This document shows positions 11,770 to 23,489 of a DNA stretch of 64,000 nucleotides, piece by piece. The stretch is from Epiperipatus broadwayi (Eukaryota > Onychophora > Udeonychophora > Euonychophora > Peripatidae). Within the stretch, counting starts at the first letter, position 1; the number at the start of each line of letters is the position of its first letter. The position numbers and the translations under genes were made by a program. The stretch is taken from contig JAQFVV010012435.1 in NCBI GenBank assembly GCA_028023455.1, positions 3,474,001-3,538,000 on the forward strand, in the 5' to 3' direction. The notes under the pieces were generated by a model, which saw only the letters and a program-made list of their open reading frames with translations, had not been told where the DNA came from and searched no databases.

Positions 11770-13419
11770 TGTAACGGAATATATGCCGTTACATTATTTT
11801 AAAATGAAAATAAAAAGATCGTAAATAAAATTTGATTTATTAAAAAGAAAAAAAAACTTAAAAAACTGAAAATTAAAAGTTGTTTAATATATATAGATCG
11901 CATGATGGACAACTTTAAAACTATTTTAAAAAATAAAAATATTTGAATGTATTTTTTTTTTGTTGTAAAAAAAGTAAGAATATAATAAAGATTGATTTGT
12001 TAAAAATAGAAATAATGTTGATTTCTATAATCTTAGAAAATGGAAATGGTTGTCTTATTAATTAAATGATTGTTCAAAAGCAAACTAGCCCAAGAGGCAT
12101 TTAAAATAAATTAAAGGGTCAGATAAGAGAGTACAAAGAAATTAAATGACCAATGCAAACACCAGAAATGTCAGCACGGACCGTAATTGAAACACCAGAG
12201 GATTAGTGACGTCTTGCCGGTTGAATCCAAAGATTGGATGATAAGAGACTAATAAAAATATAAAAGCCAAATTATTATTATAATTGTTATCTGAGAGCTG
12301 ACTATGAATAGATCGTTATAACTAGCTATATTGCAGATTTTCACGATGTGGAAGTCTGCAATAAATTTAATTTTCCGGACAACCAGCTGAGGCCTCTGGA
12401 TGACAGCTCCTGACCAAATGCATGGCAAGTCGCAGTTTCATTTCAAAGGACAAAATCTACGAAAGTGATCACGAAGATGGACTTCTCAATCTATTAAATC
12501 CGTAAAGTATAAACTATTGTGTCTATCTAATAAGAACTTTCCTAAAATTGCAAGTAATTAATAACTGAAAATAACTCTTATCTGACTTAAAGAATGCAAA
12601 TTCAATTATTGCTATTTTTTTTATGTAGATGTTTAAGCAATCATTTCCAGTTCATTTTTTTTGTGTGTGTATTATGTTCTAACTAAAATGTATTAAATTT
12701 AAGTTGTTTATAGACGCTTGCATGGATTCGTTTGCGGTTAATTATATTTTGGTTTTCATATTTTATCAAAATATATAGACATTCGATAAATAATGATACC
12801 TTACGGTGAGTATCTAAAATGTATTTATTCGGATGTCTTTTAAGTTATTGGTGACAACGCAAGTATCTTATGGTGAATACTATTGGGTTACTTATAAGTT
12901 TCCCTCTGCGATTGTCGGCATCAATAATTTTGTATTTTGATCATTTATGTTTATTTTGAAATGTTTTTGACCATGGAATCTATGTAAGCGATCTATACCC
13001 AACATTTTAAAGCAAATCTGTGCGATCTATTTAAAATAGTAATTTAAATTTAAAAAAAAAAAATATTAATGTTAAAATCTAAAAATAAATTTAATCTTCA
13101 ATTTTAAATGTGCGTTAATAAAAATCTATTTGTGTGTTAATTACTGGCAGTGGCTTCTTTTATTTTATTGTTCTAAATATTTAATATATACTTTGAGAAT
13201 AGAAGTCTATTGAAACTTATAAATGTTTTAAAATCTCTGCTATTCCACTGAGCTAGTGACATGGGCTAACGACCGGAATCAAAATTTAAAAAAAAAAAAA
13301 AATTATTTTTTTTTTTTTGACTTACGTATCTGCCTACTTTATAAATTTTTCTAGGTTCAAATGCCTAGATGGCGCCCTGTAGTGCAGTTTACGTAAGTCT
13401 CCTTCCCCGATCGTTAAAA
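11770..13419 (+). repeat. 5' LTR of the non-coding LTR element
   Basis: It begins TGTAACGG and ends GATCGTTAAAA. A TATA box (ATATAAAAG, 12258-12266) is followed about 95 bases later by AATAAA (12360-12365), the compact promoter/polyadenylation order of an LTR U3-R. Upstream of the TATA box is TGACGTC (about 12207), a CRE/ATF-type palindrome. The end lacks the usual CA, so the exact 3' boundary is uncertain by a base or two. Confidence 0.8.
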
Positions 13420-14127
13420 TGGACTCCCAACGTGGCACGATCTTTAATAAACCACGAGTGCCCTGAGAATGTTAAAAATAAATTATGCCAGTAAGATTTT
13501 TCTTTAAAAATGAGTATATATATTTGTGTATTAACGTAATGTTATAGTTCGATATTTAATAAACCACGAGTATCTATGAAGCCAGTAATATTTTTTTGAA
13601 ATAAGTATATATTTTTTGTATTAACGTATAGTTATAGTCCGATATTTAATAAACCACGAGTACATTGAAAATGAAGCCCGTAATATTTTTTCTGAAATCA
13701 GAATATATTGTTTGTATTATATAAAGTTATGAAGTTTGTGTAAAAAGTACTGCCAGTAAGAAAATTGCGTATATGTAGAAGTAAATGCGAGGAATAAAAT
13801 GTAACAATTAATATAAATCATAATTTAATTAAAAAAAAAAAAAGTCTAAAATCACGTAACTTCTTTGACTTGCCTAAGTTAATAATGAAATGTAGGGAAA
13901 AGGGAACACTTGAGGGAGGAGGTGTAATCTCAGCTGGGGTGAAAAGGAAAGAATAGTCAGCATTTTTTCTTGTAATTACTAACCAAAGTTATGTCTTTTC
14001 ATTAATAACCAAAGTTTTGTCTTTTAAAAAAAAAAATTAGTATAATCAATTTGTGTAACGTCAGTACTAACACTAAGTAAATTCTTTTTTTTTTTAATGT
14101 TTTTGTTTTTGAGGAAGTTTACTGATA
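13420..14127 (+). other. Internal region: putative primer-binding site and tandem repeats
   Basis: Directly after the 5' LTR comes TGGACTCCCAACGTGG (13420-13435), in the position and TGG-initial form of a tRNA primer-binding site; I could not assign the tRNA. Three degenerate copies of a unit with TTTAATAAACCACGAGT follow at about 13439, 13551 and 13641. A purine-rich stretch (GAGGGAGGAGG, then GGGGTGAAAAGG) lies at 13913-13950, about 180 bases before the 3' LTR, and so is not in the usual polypurine-tract position. No protein is encoded. Confidence 0.6.
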
Positions 14128-15776
14128 TGTAACGGAATATATGCCGTTACATTATTTTAAAATGAAAATAAAAAGATCGTAAATAAAATTTGATTTATTA
14201 AAAAGAAAAAAAAACTTAAAAAACTGAAAATTAAAAGTTGTTTAATATATATAGATCGCATGATGGACAACTTTAAAACTATTTTAAAAAATAAAAATAT
14301 TTGAATGTATTTTTTTTTTGTTGTAAAAAAAGTAAGAATATAATAAAGATTGATTTGTTAAAAATAGAAATAATGTTGATTTCTATAATCTTAGAAAATG
14401 GAAATGGTTGTCTTATTAATTAAATGATTGTTCAAAAGCAAACTAGCCCAAGAGGCATTTAAAATAAATTAAAGGGTCAGATAAGAGAGTACAAAGAAAT
14501 TAAATGACCAATGCAAACACCAGAAATGTCAGCACGGACCGTAATTGAAACACCAGAGGATTAGTGACGTCTTGCCGGTTGAATCCAAAGATTGGATGAT
14601 AAGAGACTAATAAAAATATAAAAGCCAAATTATTATTATAATTGTTATCTGAGAGCTGACTATGAATAGATCGTTATAACTAGCTATATTGCAGATTTTC
14701 ACGATGTGGAAGTCTGCAATAAATTTAATTTTCCGGACAACCAGTTGAGGCCTCTGGATGACAGCTCCTGACCAAATGCATGGCAAGTCGCAGTTTCATT
14801 TCAAAGGACAAAATCTACGAAAGTGATCACGAAGATGGACTTCTCAATCTATTAAATCCGTAAAGTATAAACTATTGTGTCTATCTAATAAGAACTTTCC
14901 TAAAATTGCAAGTAATTAATAACTGAAAATAACTCTTATCTGACTTAAAGAATGCAAATTCAATTATTGCTATTTTTTTTATGTAGATGTTTAAGCAATC
15001 ATTTCCAGTTCATTTTTTTTGTGTGTGTATTATGTTCTAACTAAAATGTATTAAATTTAAGTTGTTTATAGACGCTTGCATGGATTCGTTTGCGGTTAAT
15101 TATATTTTGGTTTTCATATTTTATCAAAATATATAGACATTCGATAAATAATGATACCTTACGGTGAGTATCTAAAATGTATTTATTCGGATGTCTTTTA
15201 AGTTATTGGTGACAACGCAAGTATCTTATGGTGAATACTATTGGGTTACTTATAAGTTTCCCTCTGCGATTGTCGGCATCAATAATTTTGTATTTTGATC
15301 ATTTATGTTTATTTTGAAATGTTTTTGACCATGGAATCTATGTAAGCGATCTATACCCAACATTTTAAAGCAAATCTGTGCGATCTATTTAAAATAGTAA
15401 TTTAAATTTAAAAAAAAAAATATTAATGTTAAAATCTAAAAATAAATTTAATCTTCAATTTTAAATGTGCGTTAATAAAAATCTATTTGTGTGTTAATTA
15501 CTGGCAGTGGCTTCTTTTATTTTATTGTTCTAAATATTTAATATATACTTTGAGAATAGAAGTCTATTGAAACTTATAAATGTTTTAAAATCTCTGCTAT
15601 TCCACTGAGCTAGTGACATGGGCTAACGACCGGAATCAAAATTTAAAAAAAAAAAAAATTATTATTTTTTTTTTGACTTACGTATCTGCCTACTTTATAA
15701 ATTTTTCTAGGTTCAAATGCCTAGATGGCGCCCTGTAGTGCAGTTTACGTAAGTCTCCTCCCCCGATCGTTAAAAT
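14128..15776 (+). repeat. 3' LTR of the non-coding LTR element
   Basis: Near-identical to the 5' LTR, with the TATA box at about 14616 and AATAAA at about 14718. It runs directly into a TA microsatellite at 15777. The frame at 15725-15958 starts in the LTR end (the ATGGCGCCCTGTAGTG segment) and runs into flanking DNA; it is not a gene. Confidence 0.8.
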
Positions 15777-15789
15777 ATATATATATCAG

Positions 15790-16865
15790 ATATGTCTATG
15801 TATGTTCCTGCTTGTTAATATCAAGTTATTCTGATATTTTGATTAAGCATGATTACATCCAATTAAAAGAAATTGTTCAAATACATGTTGCAGAGATGTT
15901 GACAATGGGTAATTTCAATGTCTCTGCAACAATAAATTGGTTAATCTCCATAACTTGATCAGTAGGAGGTATGATCTGACCAAAATATAAGTATAGTTTT
16001 GATGTTAACAACAATCAACCACATATATGGACAAACGTGATGCATATATATATATATTAACATCTTTTGAAGCTGAAATATTTATTTAATTTATATATAT
16101 ATATTAAATAAACGCAATCTGTAGTCAAGAAAATAATAGAATTTTGTTTACAGCCTAATTGTAGTATTGCCATGACAACAGATTGTTAATATTTTATTGG
16201 TTTAAGTATGAGAGCTGCAGGGATGTATTTTACATATGATAATTAGTTAATTATTGATACTTATGGTTATATATATTTCAAGTTTCATTTCAACAAACAC
16301 CAAATACAATTATTTTAATTATATGTTTGTAATAAAAAAAAAATTGTTTAAAATAGCAAGATAAAGAAATCTGGTAAATTTTTAGTCCAAAATCCTGATT
16401 TATTTGCTCAGAGAATCTAATAAACATTAAATAATAGAGCTTTTTTTTTCAATTTTAGCTTTTTAAATATTCTAAAAGATAAAAAAATATTTAAAAGTTA
16501 ATATCATTATTTACTGTTTGATAAATATGTAGCATACGTTGAGAGGTTTCTTTTTAAATTTGCACAAATTTTTTTAAAGCAACATATGTTTTTTTAAAAA
16601 AATCACTTTGTAATAATAAAAGAAACATTCAATTTTTTATCTAATCAGTTACAAATACTAAGTGATGATTATGCAATCTCAAAATGTTCAAGTTATTCAT
16701 CACCATATCAAATCAGGGCTTAGAAAACCCAAAATGACATGACTAGAGGTGATATTTTACATCTATTGCTAACTTATAAAATGAATTATTATTAGAAAAG
16801 TAGTTCTTATCAATTACATTATTTTAAAAGAATATGATATTAATTTTTAATACATGATGTATTAT
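15790..16865. other. AT-rich DNA with TA microsatellites
   Basis: TA runs at about 16044-16056 and 16094-16105. No coding segment or shared repeat recognised. Confidence 0.55.
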
Positions 16866-17299
16866 GCTTATCATCATCATCATCAATCATTTTCAAATGC
16901 TAATAGAGCATTCTAATTCCAAAAACTGAACAAAATGATCATAGTAATAATCATAGTAATTACAACATCACATTAGAAATGAGGCTTGTGATGATTATAA
17001 AAAATAGTCCGTAAACATCAAATTTTGCAATGCTATCATTTGACTTTCTTTATGGATATTATTTCTTTCTGCAATACATCAGCATCTTGTCTAATTGTAG
17101 ATCTACATGAAATTTTCAGCCATATCTTCCAATTGAAAGCAGTGTTGCATTTCTATAATTTCCTTGAGATAAACCTTATAAATTGAGGTGTCTCTTCTAT
17201 GAAAACTATGCTCAAATTTTATCATAAAATGTTTTTTTAGAAAATCTATCATTCATTCATTTCACATTTGTAATCTAATGAAGGTGTGATCCTACAATA

Positions 17300-17400
17300 A
17301 TGGACTTTAAAGGTGATCTGAAGCCAGACATTCAAGCTCCCTACAGTCATCCACTTTATCCAATATAATCAACACACATGGCCACAGACATCTAGGTTAA
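17300..17400 (-). repeat. HH4 tail fragment inside the LINE 3' region
   Basis: GCCAGACATTCAAGCTCC and CAACACACATGGCCACAGAC follow the order of the HH4 tail at 1195-1262 but without the hammerhead. It is a truncated, diverged copy. Confidence 0.45.
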
Positions 17401-18442
17401 GTATAAACATTATACATGTATTTCAATAATAGACTTTCTGCATTTTAAGAAGCTTTAAATCATATTAAATCATCTTCTGGTCTCATCATGATTTTTTTAG
17501 AATTTTATAAAATATCCTTAAATAAAGAAAAATAATCCTTTATGCTACAATAATAAAAAGATTAATCATCATCCTCATACAATAAATTTGGTAAAAGAAC
17601 TCCTCTATATACTATTTGATTTATAAGTAAAAAAAATTTAGTACTCACATATTTGACACCATACTTTAGATAGTCCAGAAATTATTATCACTAATTATTC
17701 ATCATACTAGATTTTTTTATCAAACTTAAGGCATTTTATTTATTTAAGACTTCTATTTCAATCTTGCTTGCTTAAAATATATGATTAAAAACATCTGATT
17801 AAAGCAAATTAGCCCCAACATGTACTTCTGACTGACCCATAATTTCTGTATTTGTTTTAAAATGGATACTGTTAAATGTCTAAATAAAAAAAGGATATTT
17901 TTTAACTTAATTGTAGCAATTTAATACTTATAAACACTGAATGAGAATAATGAGGACTTATAAGAGTTTATGACATGAGCAAATTGAAATGGATTTATTT
18001 CAGGCAGAATTGCATCTTGGTAAACATTTGCCTTTGTCAAATCTCTTTATTTATATGTTTTAAGTAAATGGGGTGGAAGAGAAATTCATGGATAATTGAC
18101 TGACTTAAGTTCAGCTGTTATATCACTGAAATATGTGTCAAAGCTGTTAAATGCAGCAACTGTATAAAAGAATCTGCTGCAATTCAATATATAAGTTTAT
18201 CTTTCTATTTAAAAAGCTACCAAACTAGTTAGACTGACATACATTCTCAAACTGATAACTATTCAAGCTAAAACTTACTAAGAAATTTTTTTTCAACATT
18301 GGTTGACAACGGATTGAGTTTTTTTAAACATTGACGATTAAATCAAAGCATTTTACATGTTGCATTCAAAATACTAAATATATGTTGCAGATTGTCTATT
18401 GAGCTAGCAAAAATAGCATAATTATTAGTATATTGTAAATCA

Positions 18443-18516
18443 TTAAACATCACATCCATTGATTACTCTGTTTAGCACAAGGTGGCACTACTGTATAGAG
18501 AGTTTTGCCTTTGTTT
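18443..18516 (-). repeat. HH1 deletion fragment inserted in the LINE
   Basis: On the minus strand GCAAAACTCTCTATACAG and GAGTAATCAATGGATG (the 5' end of HH1) join directly to TGATGTTTAA (the 3' tail end of HH1), with everything between missing. Both element ends are kept and the middle lost, the same pattern as the internally deleted copies at 32856 and 46122. Confidence 0.6.
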
Positions 18517-18874
18517 ATATTGTAAATCCAGAATCCAAAAAGATGAAATTTTTGTTTTCCCTTTCAAATGATTCAAATTAGAAATTCATCTTCAAACCTA
18601 TATTTTATCTTGACATCTTCTTTATGAAGTTACCAAAAACAGTTTCAAAGACAACTGCAGCAAAAAGTTAAAAGTACAGCCCCTTGGTTAACACCATTTT
18701 TAGATTTTCTGTTTGTAGTAGTGACACTTTTTCTCATTCCTTCATATAAAATATGTGTCTATTATCTTCTGATATCATTTTAAAACAGACAACAAAATGT
18801 TAGGAAAAACAATATATCACTACATCTTTCAACATAATATAAGTGACTTTAATGGTCACTGTTAGGGATATATT

Positions 18875-21835
18875 AGCTTTGTTATAATCACATAAAACTC
18901 ATATAAATAAATTACTGTCAATTGAAATGAATATCAAATGGTACATATACACTTAAACAAATTAACATCATTTTTAATCATATGAATTCTTTATTATAGA
19001 TAAATAATACTTCTTAGGAATTTCAATGCTAAAATAATTATCATCAATGTTATTGTATGCTCTCAATGATGAGATTATTTGATTTTGTTCTGAATTCAAC
19101 ATGCAAACTGTAGGACCTCAAATTTAATCTAACAATTAAGAATTATTAATGCAAAAAAATATCTAGACAAAAATATATTATCATATGATGCTCCTTCTTA
19201 GTGACGAGCTATATGAGTGGGTTCTGATTCCATGGAAATTATGCACATGGTTTTTAGCCTTTTATCTTATAGACATAAGTGAGAAAACTTATAGATATTC
19301 AAAATTTTATAGAAATTATTGCAGAAAACACACTCTTAATAAATTTTTCATCTCTTATTGAAGCAAATATTTTCCATCATTCCTAACTGAAGGTTTGGAA
19401 CAACTCAAATAAAACAGCTATTTAGATGTTATTTTGTAAATAATGACATCATTTTTTAAAAATATATAACCATACTTTTTACAGTTGATAATATTTGAAG
19501 ATAAACAGGCAAAATAAAAGTCAAAAAATATTTAATAAGTACTTTGCCATATGGGGATCATAGTTAACCTCGTGTGACCTAGGTTCAAATTAAAAGAAAA
19601 ATGAAAAAAATAAAACACAAATAAGTGCAGATATTTCTTATATGACTAATGCAAAGATAATCAAAATAGTGAACCCAAAGTCATTAGATAAATGGATGTT
19701 GGATATTTAACCTGCACAATTATAATCATATGATTTTTTTATTTATAATAAATTTTTAAAGTTAAACAAAAAAATAGTGTAGCATAGTTTACAGTTTTAT
19801 TTGTAATTCAGAAATATCTCAAAGTATTATTTGTTCTGCCTTCTTTTTATAACTATTTATAATTATATCAGGTTTCACCTCAGACATAATAGTAACTCAT
19901 GCAGAAGAAGTTTAGAATTAGTAATTTGTCAATAAACATCACATGACCACCACATCTTATGCTTGTGTATAATTAGAAATTTGTATTAGCTATTATTACC
20001 AAAAACTGTAAACTTTAATAATAAATGGGTAATGAGAAAGTAATATGTATGACTTTAGTCAGTGTTTAAAATAAATAGTGATTAGTTTAAGACTAATCTA
20101 CATATTATTCATGACTGGATTTATAATAATGCATTAAGATATTAAGAATCTTGTGTGAATTTATGGTAAACTTTTTCATAAGCAAATAGACACCAGACTG
20201 CCCATGTCTACAAGATATCAAATATTCTGAAATTGAAATTTTATTTGTTGTTATGGCAAATGTTAATATAGAATTAGATTTAGAGACCTGGTCTTTGGAT
20301 TGATAGTTAAATTTTATTACTTAATGTTCTTATTAACTAACAATAAAATAGGTTTGAAGAAGTATATTTCTTGTGATTTTATGTGTAATAAGAGGCTGAT
20401 TATAAACTGTTTCAATTTGATAGTTCATCTGATAACATGCTTAATAATGTGACTTCTAATTCAGGACAACAAAAATTTGAGACTTAGTATTTTCTCTCAG
20501 GTAGACGATTCAACCCAATGATGCTAACCATCCAATATTGGTCAATAAAAGTGTATCTAAAAATCCTTAGTTAGAACAAAAAAAGACATATGGTTATATT
20601 ACTCAAGAGTTCATAAGAAATTTAAGCACCAGACCTATGAGTGCCAGAATCGATCTTGTAACCTTCTAGTGCCATATTGGACATTCTAACAACAGTGCAG
20701 GGATTAGTTAGAAAGTAAAACAACGATGGAAAACTGCTTTAATCCTTATCTCTTGGTAATTGACAAACCTAACAAGTATTGTTTTCTTCTTCACTACTTT
20801 TTATGAGGGGATATTTGAAAAGTGTCTGCCCTGCAATGGGTTATTTATTTAAAAGGATGTTTTACCTTTCCTCTATATAAATATATTCGGCAATGCTAAT
20901 GCTATGCTTTAATTTAATACACAAATAAAAATCTCATGTAATTTTTGCATAAACTGAATAAATATTAAGCTCAGTAAATGTTTTTTTTTTTTTTTTTTTA
21001 AGAATAAAGTTATTAGACTTGTTTATCTAAAACAACACAAAGTTTATTTATTATTCATTCTAATCAAGTTCCTATCAGCATAAATAAATAAAAAGTCGAT
21101 TTATCTTTTAACTATATTAAAATAAGGTTTCTGAAACTCCCGTTACTCATGGATAGAAATGTTAATTGAATTTATTAATTGCAATATATCTGATTTTTTA
21201 ACAACAAATAATATAAAAAGTGCATATCATTTATTTAATTACATAAAATAATTTAGATGCAATTCGACGCGAAGATTCAATATTCTGTATTTCGAAGGAA
21301 TATACAATTTTTAAAGCTTCGCTGCGCGTTGCTTTGTAAAATGAATTAATTCTATCCTATATGCAGTGCCGAACTAAAGCACTTAAAATGCAAATGAAAG
21401 TATATGCAAATGAGTTAATTACTTTAGATTTCTTGTAAATAAATGAAAATTAAATATGTATAATTATGCAAATAAATTGTTTAATTAATTAAAGCTTCCA
21501 GAAAACAGAAATGTCAATAATACTTTGTAAATGAATAAAATGTGTTATTTAAGTTCTTCTCAATCAGCAACTGCTATTATTTATCTTTTTATCTCATAAT
21601 TACTCACGTGGTTGCACACGAACACACACGCACAAGAATATGTATATATTTAAAGCATATTAAAATAATTTTATTAAAAATTTAAAATTCTGAAGGTTAG
21701 AACTTTGAACATTTTATTAAAGTAAGAAATTCATTTTTAAATAATATAATTTCTAAATATAAGCACTCATAATGTTTATAATCGTTATAAATCGAAAGAT
21801 TTCGCGAGTATTAATGTATAATAGAAATTGTGGAC
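18875..21835. other. AT-rich DNA with small repeat fragments
   Basis: 19910-19965 matches the HH1 3' tail in reverse (CAATAAACATCACATGACC, then CTTATGCTTGTGTATAA). 20614-20710 looks like a decayed tRNA-like SINE on the minus strand (AGATCGATTCT as a B-box-like motif). A T run lies at 20982-20999. No gene recognised. Confidence 0.45.
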
Positions 21836-21839
21836 TTAA

Positions 21840-22037
21840 TCAGTGAAGTATTGAATGACTTCACGCTCTCAGATCTAACCGCTTCAGCTTCACCATTTTA
21901 TATAGAAAGTAGGTTGAAGTAAAGAAAAGTTCCCTTCTTTTCTTCCAATGCGTAAGCTTGTGGTTAAGACCTGTAGAGGTCCCTACCTTCGCATTTTGAA
22001 CCGCACAAGCTTTAGGTTTATTGCCTTAATAAATATT
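21840..22037. mobile_element. Family A fold-back element, truncated copy 3
   Basis: From GTATTGAATGACTTCACGC to GCCTTAATAAATATTAATT it follows the centre and right arm of the element at 9465 (CTCTCAGATC, AGTAGGTTGAAGTAAAG, GACCTGTAGAGGTCCCTAC). The left arm is missing, so this is a one-sided truncated copy. Confidence 0.75.
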
Positions 22038-22264
22038 AATTGACTCTACAGTAAATTATATTCAGATTATTATCATTATTATCCAAAATATTATCACATA
22101 AAGTTAAAATAACAATCAATATAACAATAATAGTGTTATTGTACTTTGCAATCAGAGATAATAAAAATCGAATATTGTTCAGGAGTTTATAAAAAATTTG
22201 CATACGAAAGTGACAAATTTGGCCAATGATTCAGACTCTGACATTAAACCTTAACACTAAGCCC

Positions 22265-22345
22265 CTATCTTAAAAATAATCATATGGTCCCAAAATTGAT
22301 TCTGGGACTCAAACTTCTTATGAACTTCTATGCTATAAAGCTATA
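22265..22345 (-). repeat. tRNA-like SINE fragment
   Basis: Minus strand AGTTTGAGTCCCAGAATC and nearby sequence resemble fragments near 3830 and 62605. The shared core is short; assignment as a SINE is tentative. Confidence 0.3.
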
Positions 22346-22472
22346 TGCCTTTTGTATATGATTTGCTGTTCAGGAATTTATAGAAAAATTTGAGTTGCAA
22401 CATATGGTCCAGTGAGCTTGAGATTCTCAGTCTACCACTGCATTGTGCAAAGCCAAATTAAATGATTTATTG

Positions 22473-23489
22473 TTTGGGAGCAGCGCCAGATTTAAGGCGA
22501 TTGGAGTGATTGGGCCCAATCGGGCCCCGCACTCGAAGGGGCTCCGCATCACCACCAAAATTAACAAAAAGTTATTTTTCGAAATTTAAAGCAAATTGCT
22601 TTTGACGATAAAGGATAAATTATAAATTATTCAAATAATTGAAAATATATTTATTTTAAGTTTGCATTGATGGATGAGATTTATTATTGTGTTTATTATA
22701 ATATATATACATTATAATATAGAAAACAGATACCCGTAAGTGTCGTTTTTGACTAACGTTTAATTAATCAGATAGTACTATCTTCTCTCTCAATTATTCT
22801 ATTCTATATGCATCTTACTCGGTGCATTCACATTCGTTTTTTGGCATTAGTCATTGTTGTGCTGTGCTCACTATTAAGTAGATGTGGCTACTATCAAATG
22901 TCAATTGTTTATTGTATTTGCAGTTCTCTATTCTTCTAATCATTTTAATTATTAGTGTCGTATTTTGTGACAATAATTACTAATTGTTAAAAAAGGTAAG
23001 TACTAATTATATTACATAATATTTATTAACAAGAAATTATATTTAAAATTAAAAATTTAAGTATATTTTGTGATTAAAAATGGATTTAATTTTATCATTA
23101 GATGTCGAATCCACTGAAACAAGAAAGAGATGTGGGAAGAAAATATAAATGTGGTAGTCTAAAAAAAAATTAAGTGCAAAAAGGAAAATCGAAAGTGAAA
23201 AACTCAGAGGTGCTTTGAACAAATTTTTAAAAATAGATAATGATGACAAAGGTGAAGAAGAAGAAAATGACAAAAATGAAGAAGAAAATTATGATAAAGA
23301 TGAAGAAGAACAGGTTAAAAATAAACAAGAAACACAATTACACAGACCGGAACCGGAAGAAGCAAATATTGGAATGAAAATGGAAAAGCTGAATATAACT
23401 GATAATCCCGCTTCTATTTAATATATAGAGGGCCCTGCAAAAAAATCCAATTGGGCCCTGCACTTATTGGATCTAGACCTGTTTGGGAG
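22473..23489 (+). mobile_element. Internally deleted hAT-type DNA transposon with 8-bp TSD
   Basis: The element (22481-23481, 1001 bp) begins CAGCGCCAGATTTAAGG and its other end, read inward, begins CAGGTCTAGATCCAATAAG, so both ends open with CAG and share a GATYTAAG/GATCCAA-like inverted terminus rich in GGGCCC. It is flanked by a perfect 8-bp duplication TTTGGGAG (22473-22480 and 23482-23489), the hallmark of hAT transposition. Inside is only the N-terminal part of a transposase-like frame. The ends resemble the zinc-finger (TTF/ZMYM-type) branch of hAT, but that subfamily call is inference. Confidence 0.9.
23158..23421 (+). pseudogene. hAT transposase N-terminal fragment, acidic
   Basis: The open stretch begins just after an in-frame TAG and reads SKKKLSAKRKIESEKLRGAL then NKFLKI, followed by a run of E/D/N/K and the ending ITDNPASI. 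A lysine-rich K-R-K-x-E-x-E-K-L-R-G-x-L-x-K-F motif followed by acidic residues is typical of the start of TTF/ZMYM-type hAT transposases. The zinc finger, DDE catalytic core and dimerisation domain are all absent, so it cannot be active. It lies entirely inside the hAT element. Confidence 0.7.

Larger units (their letters stand above)
11770..15776 (+). mobile_element. Non-coding LTR retroelement (TRIM/LARD-like), young insertion
   Basis: Two direct copies of a 1.65-kb sequence (11770-13419 and 14128-15776) flank about 708 bp. I count only a handful of differences between copies (for example CCAGCTGAGG versus CCAGTTGAGG, homopolymer length changes, and TCCTTCCCC versus TCCTCCCCC), so it inserted recently. 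Each LTR begins TGTAACGG, part of a perfect short inverted repeat with CCGTTACA eight bases on. The element interrupts a TA microsatellite, which hides any target duplication. No gag or pol reading frame exists inside, so it must use enzymes from another LTR element. The strand follows the TATA-to-polyA order. Confidence 0.85.
16866..18870 (-). pseudogene. Decayed CR1/RTE-like LINE, RT to 3' tail
   Basis: On the minus strand, 18870 down to 18640 gives HILYEGMRKSV and NGVNQGAVLL, matching the polymerase motifs around F-x-DGM and NGV-K-QG-C-V-L. Further down (18450-18300) LQYTNNYAIFASSIDNLQHI aligns with the catalytic YADD block, here mutated to YTNN. Around 17200-17040 a broken STIRQDADVLQKE fits the end of these ORF2 proteins, and the element closes with an ATC/GAT simple repeat at 16868-16885. 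Many stops and frameshifts make it long dead. An HH1 fragment (18443-18516) is inserted just before the YADD block. Confidence 0.75.

Noticed and set aside
15725-15958. 77-residue plus-strand frame beginning MAPCSAVYV
   Set aside because: It starts in the 3' end of the LTR and runs through a TA microsatellite into flanking DNA; the same LTR end elsewhere (13375) has different downstream sequence.
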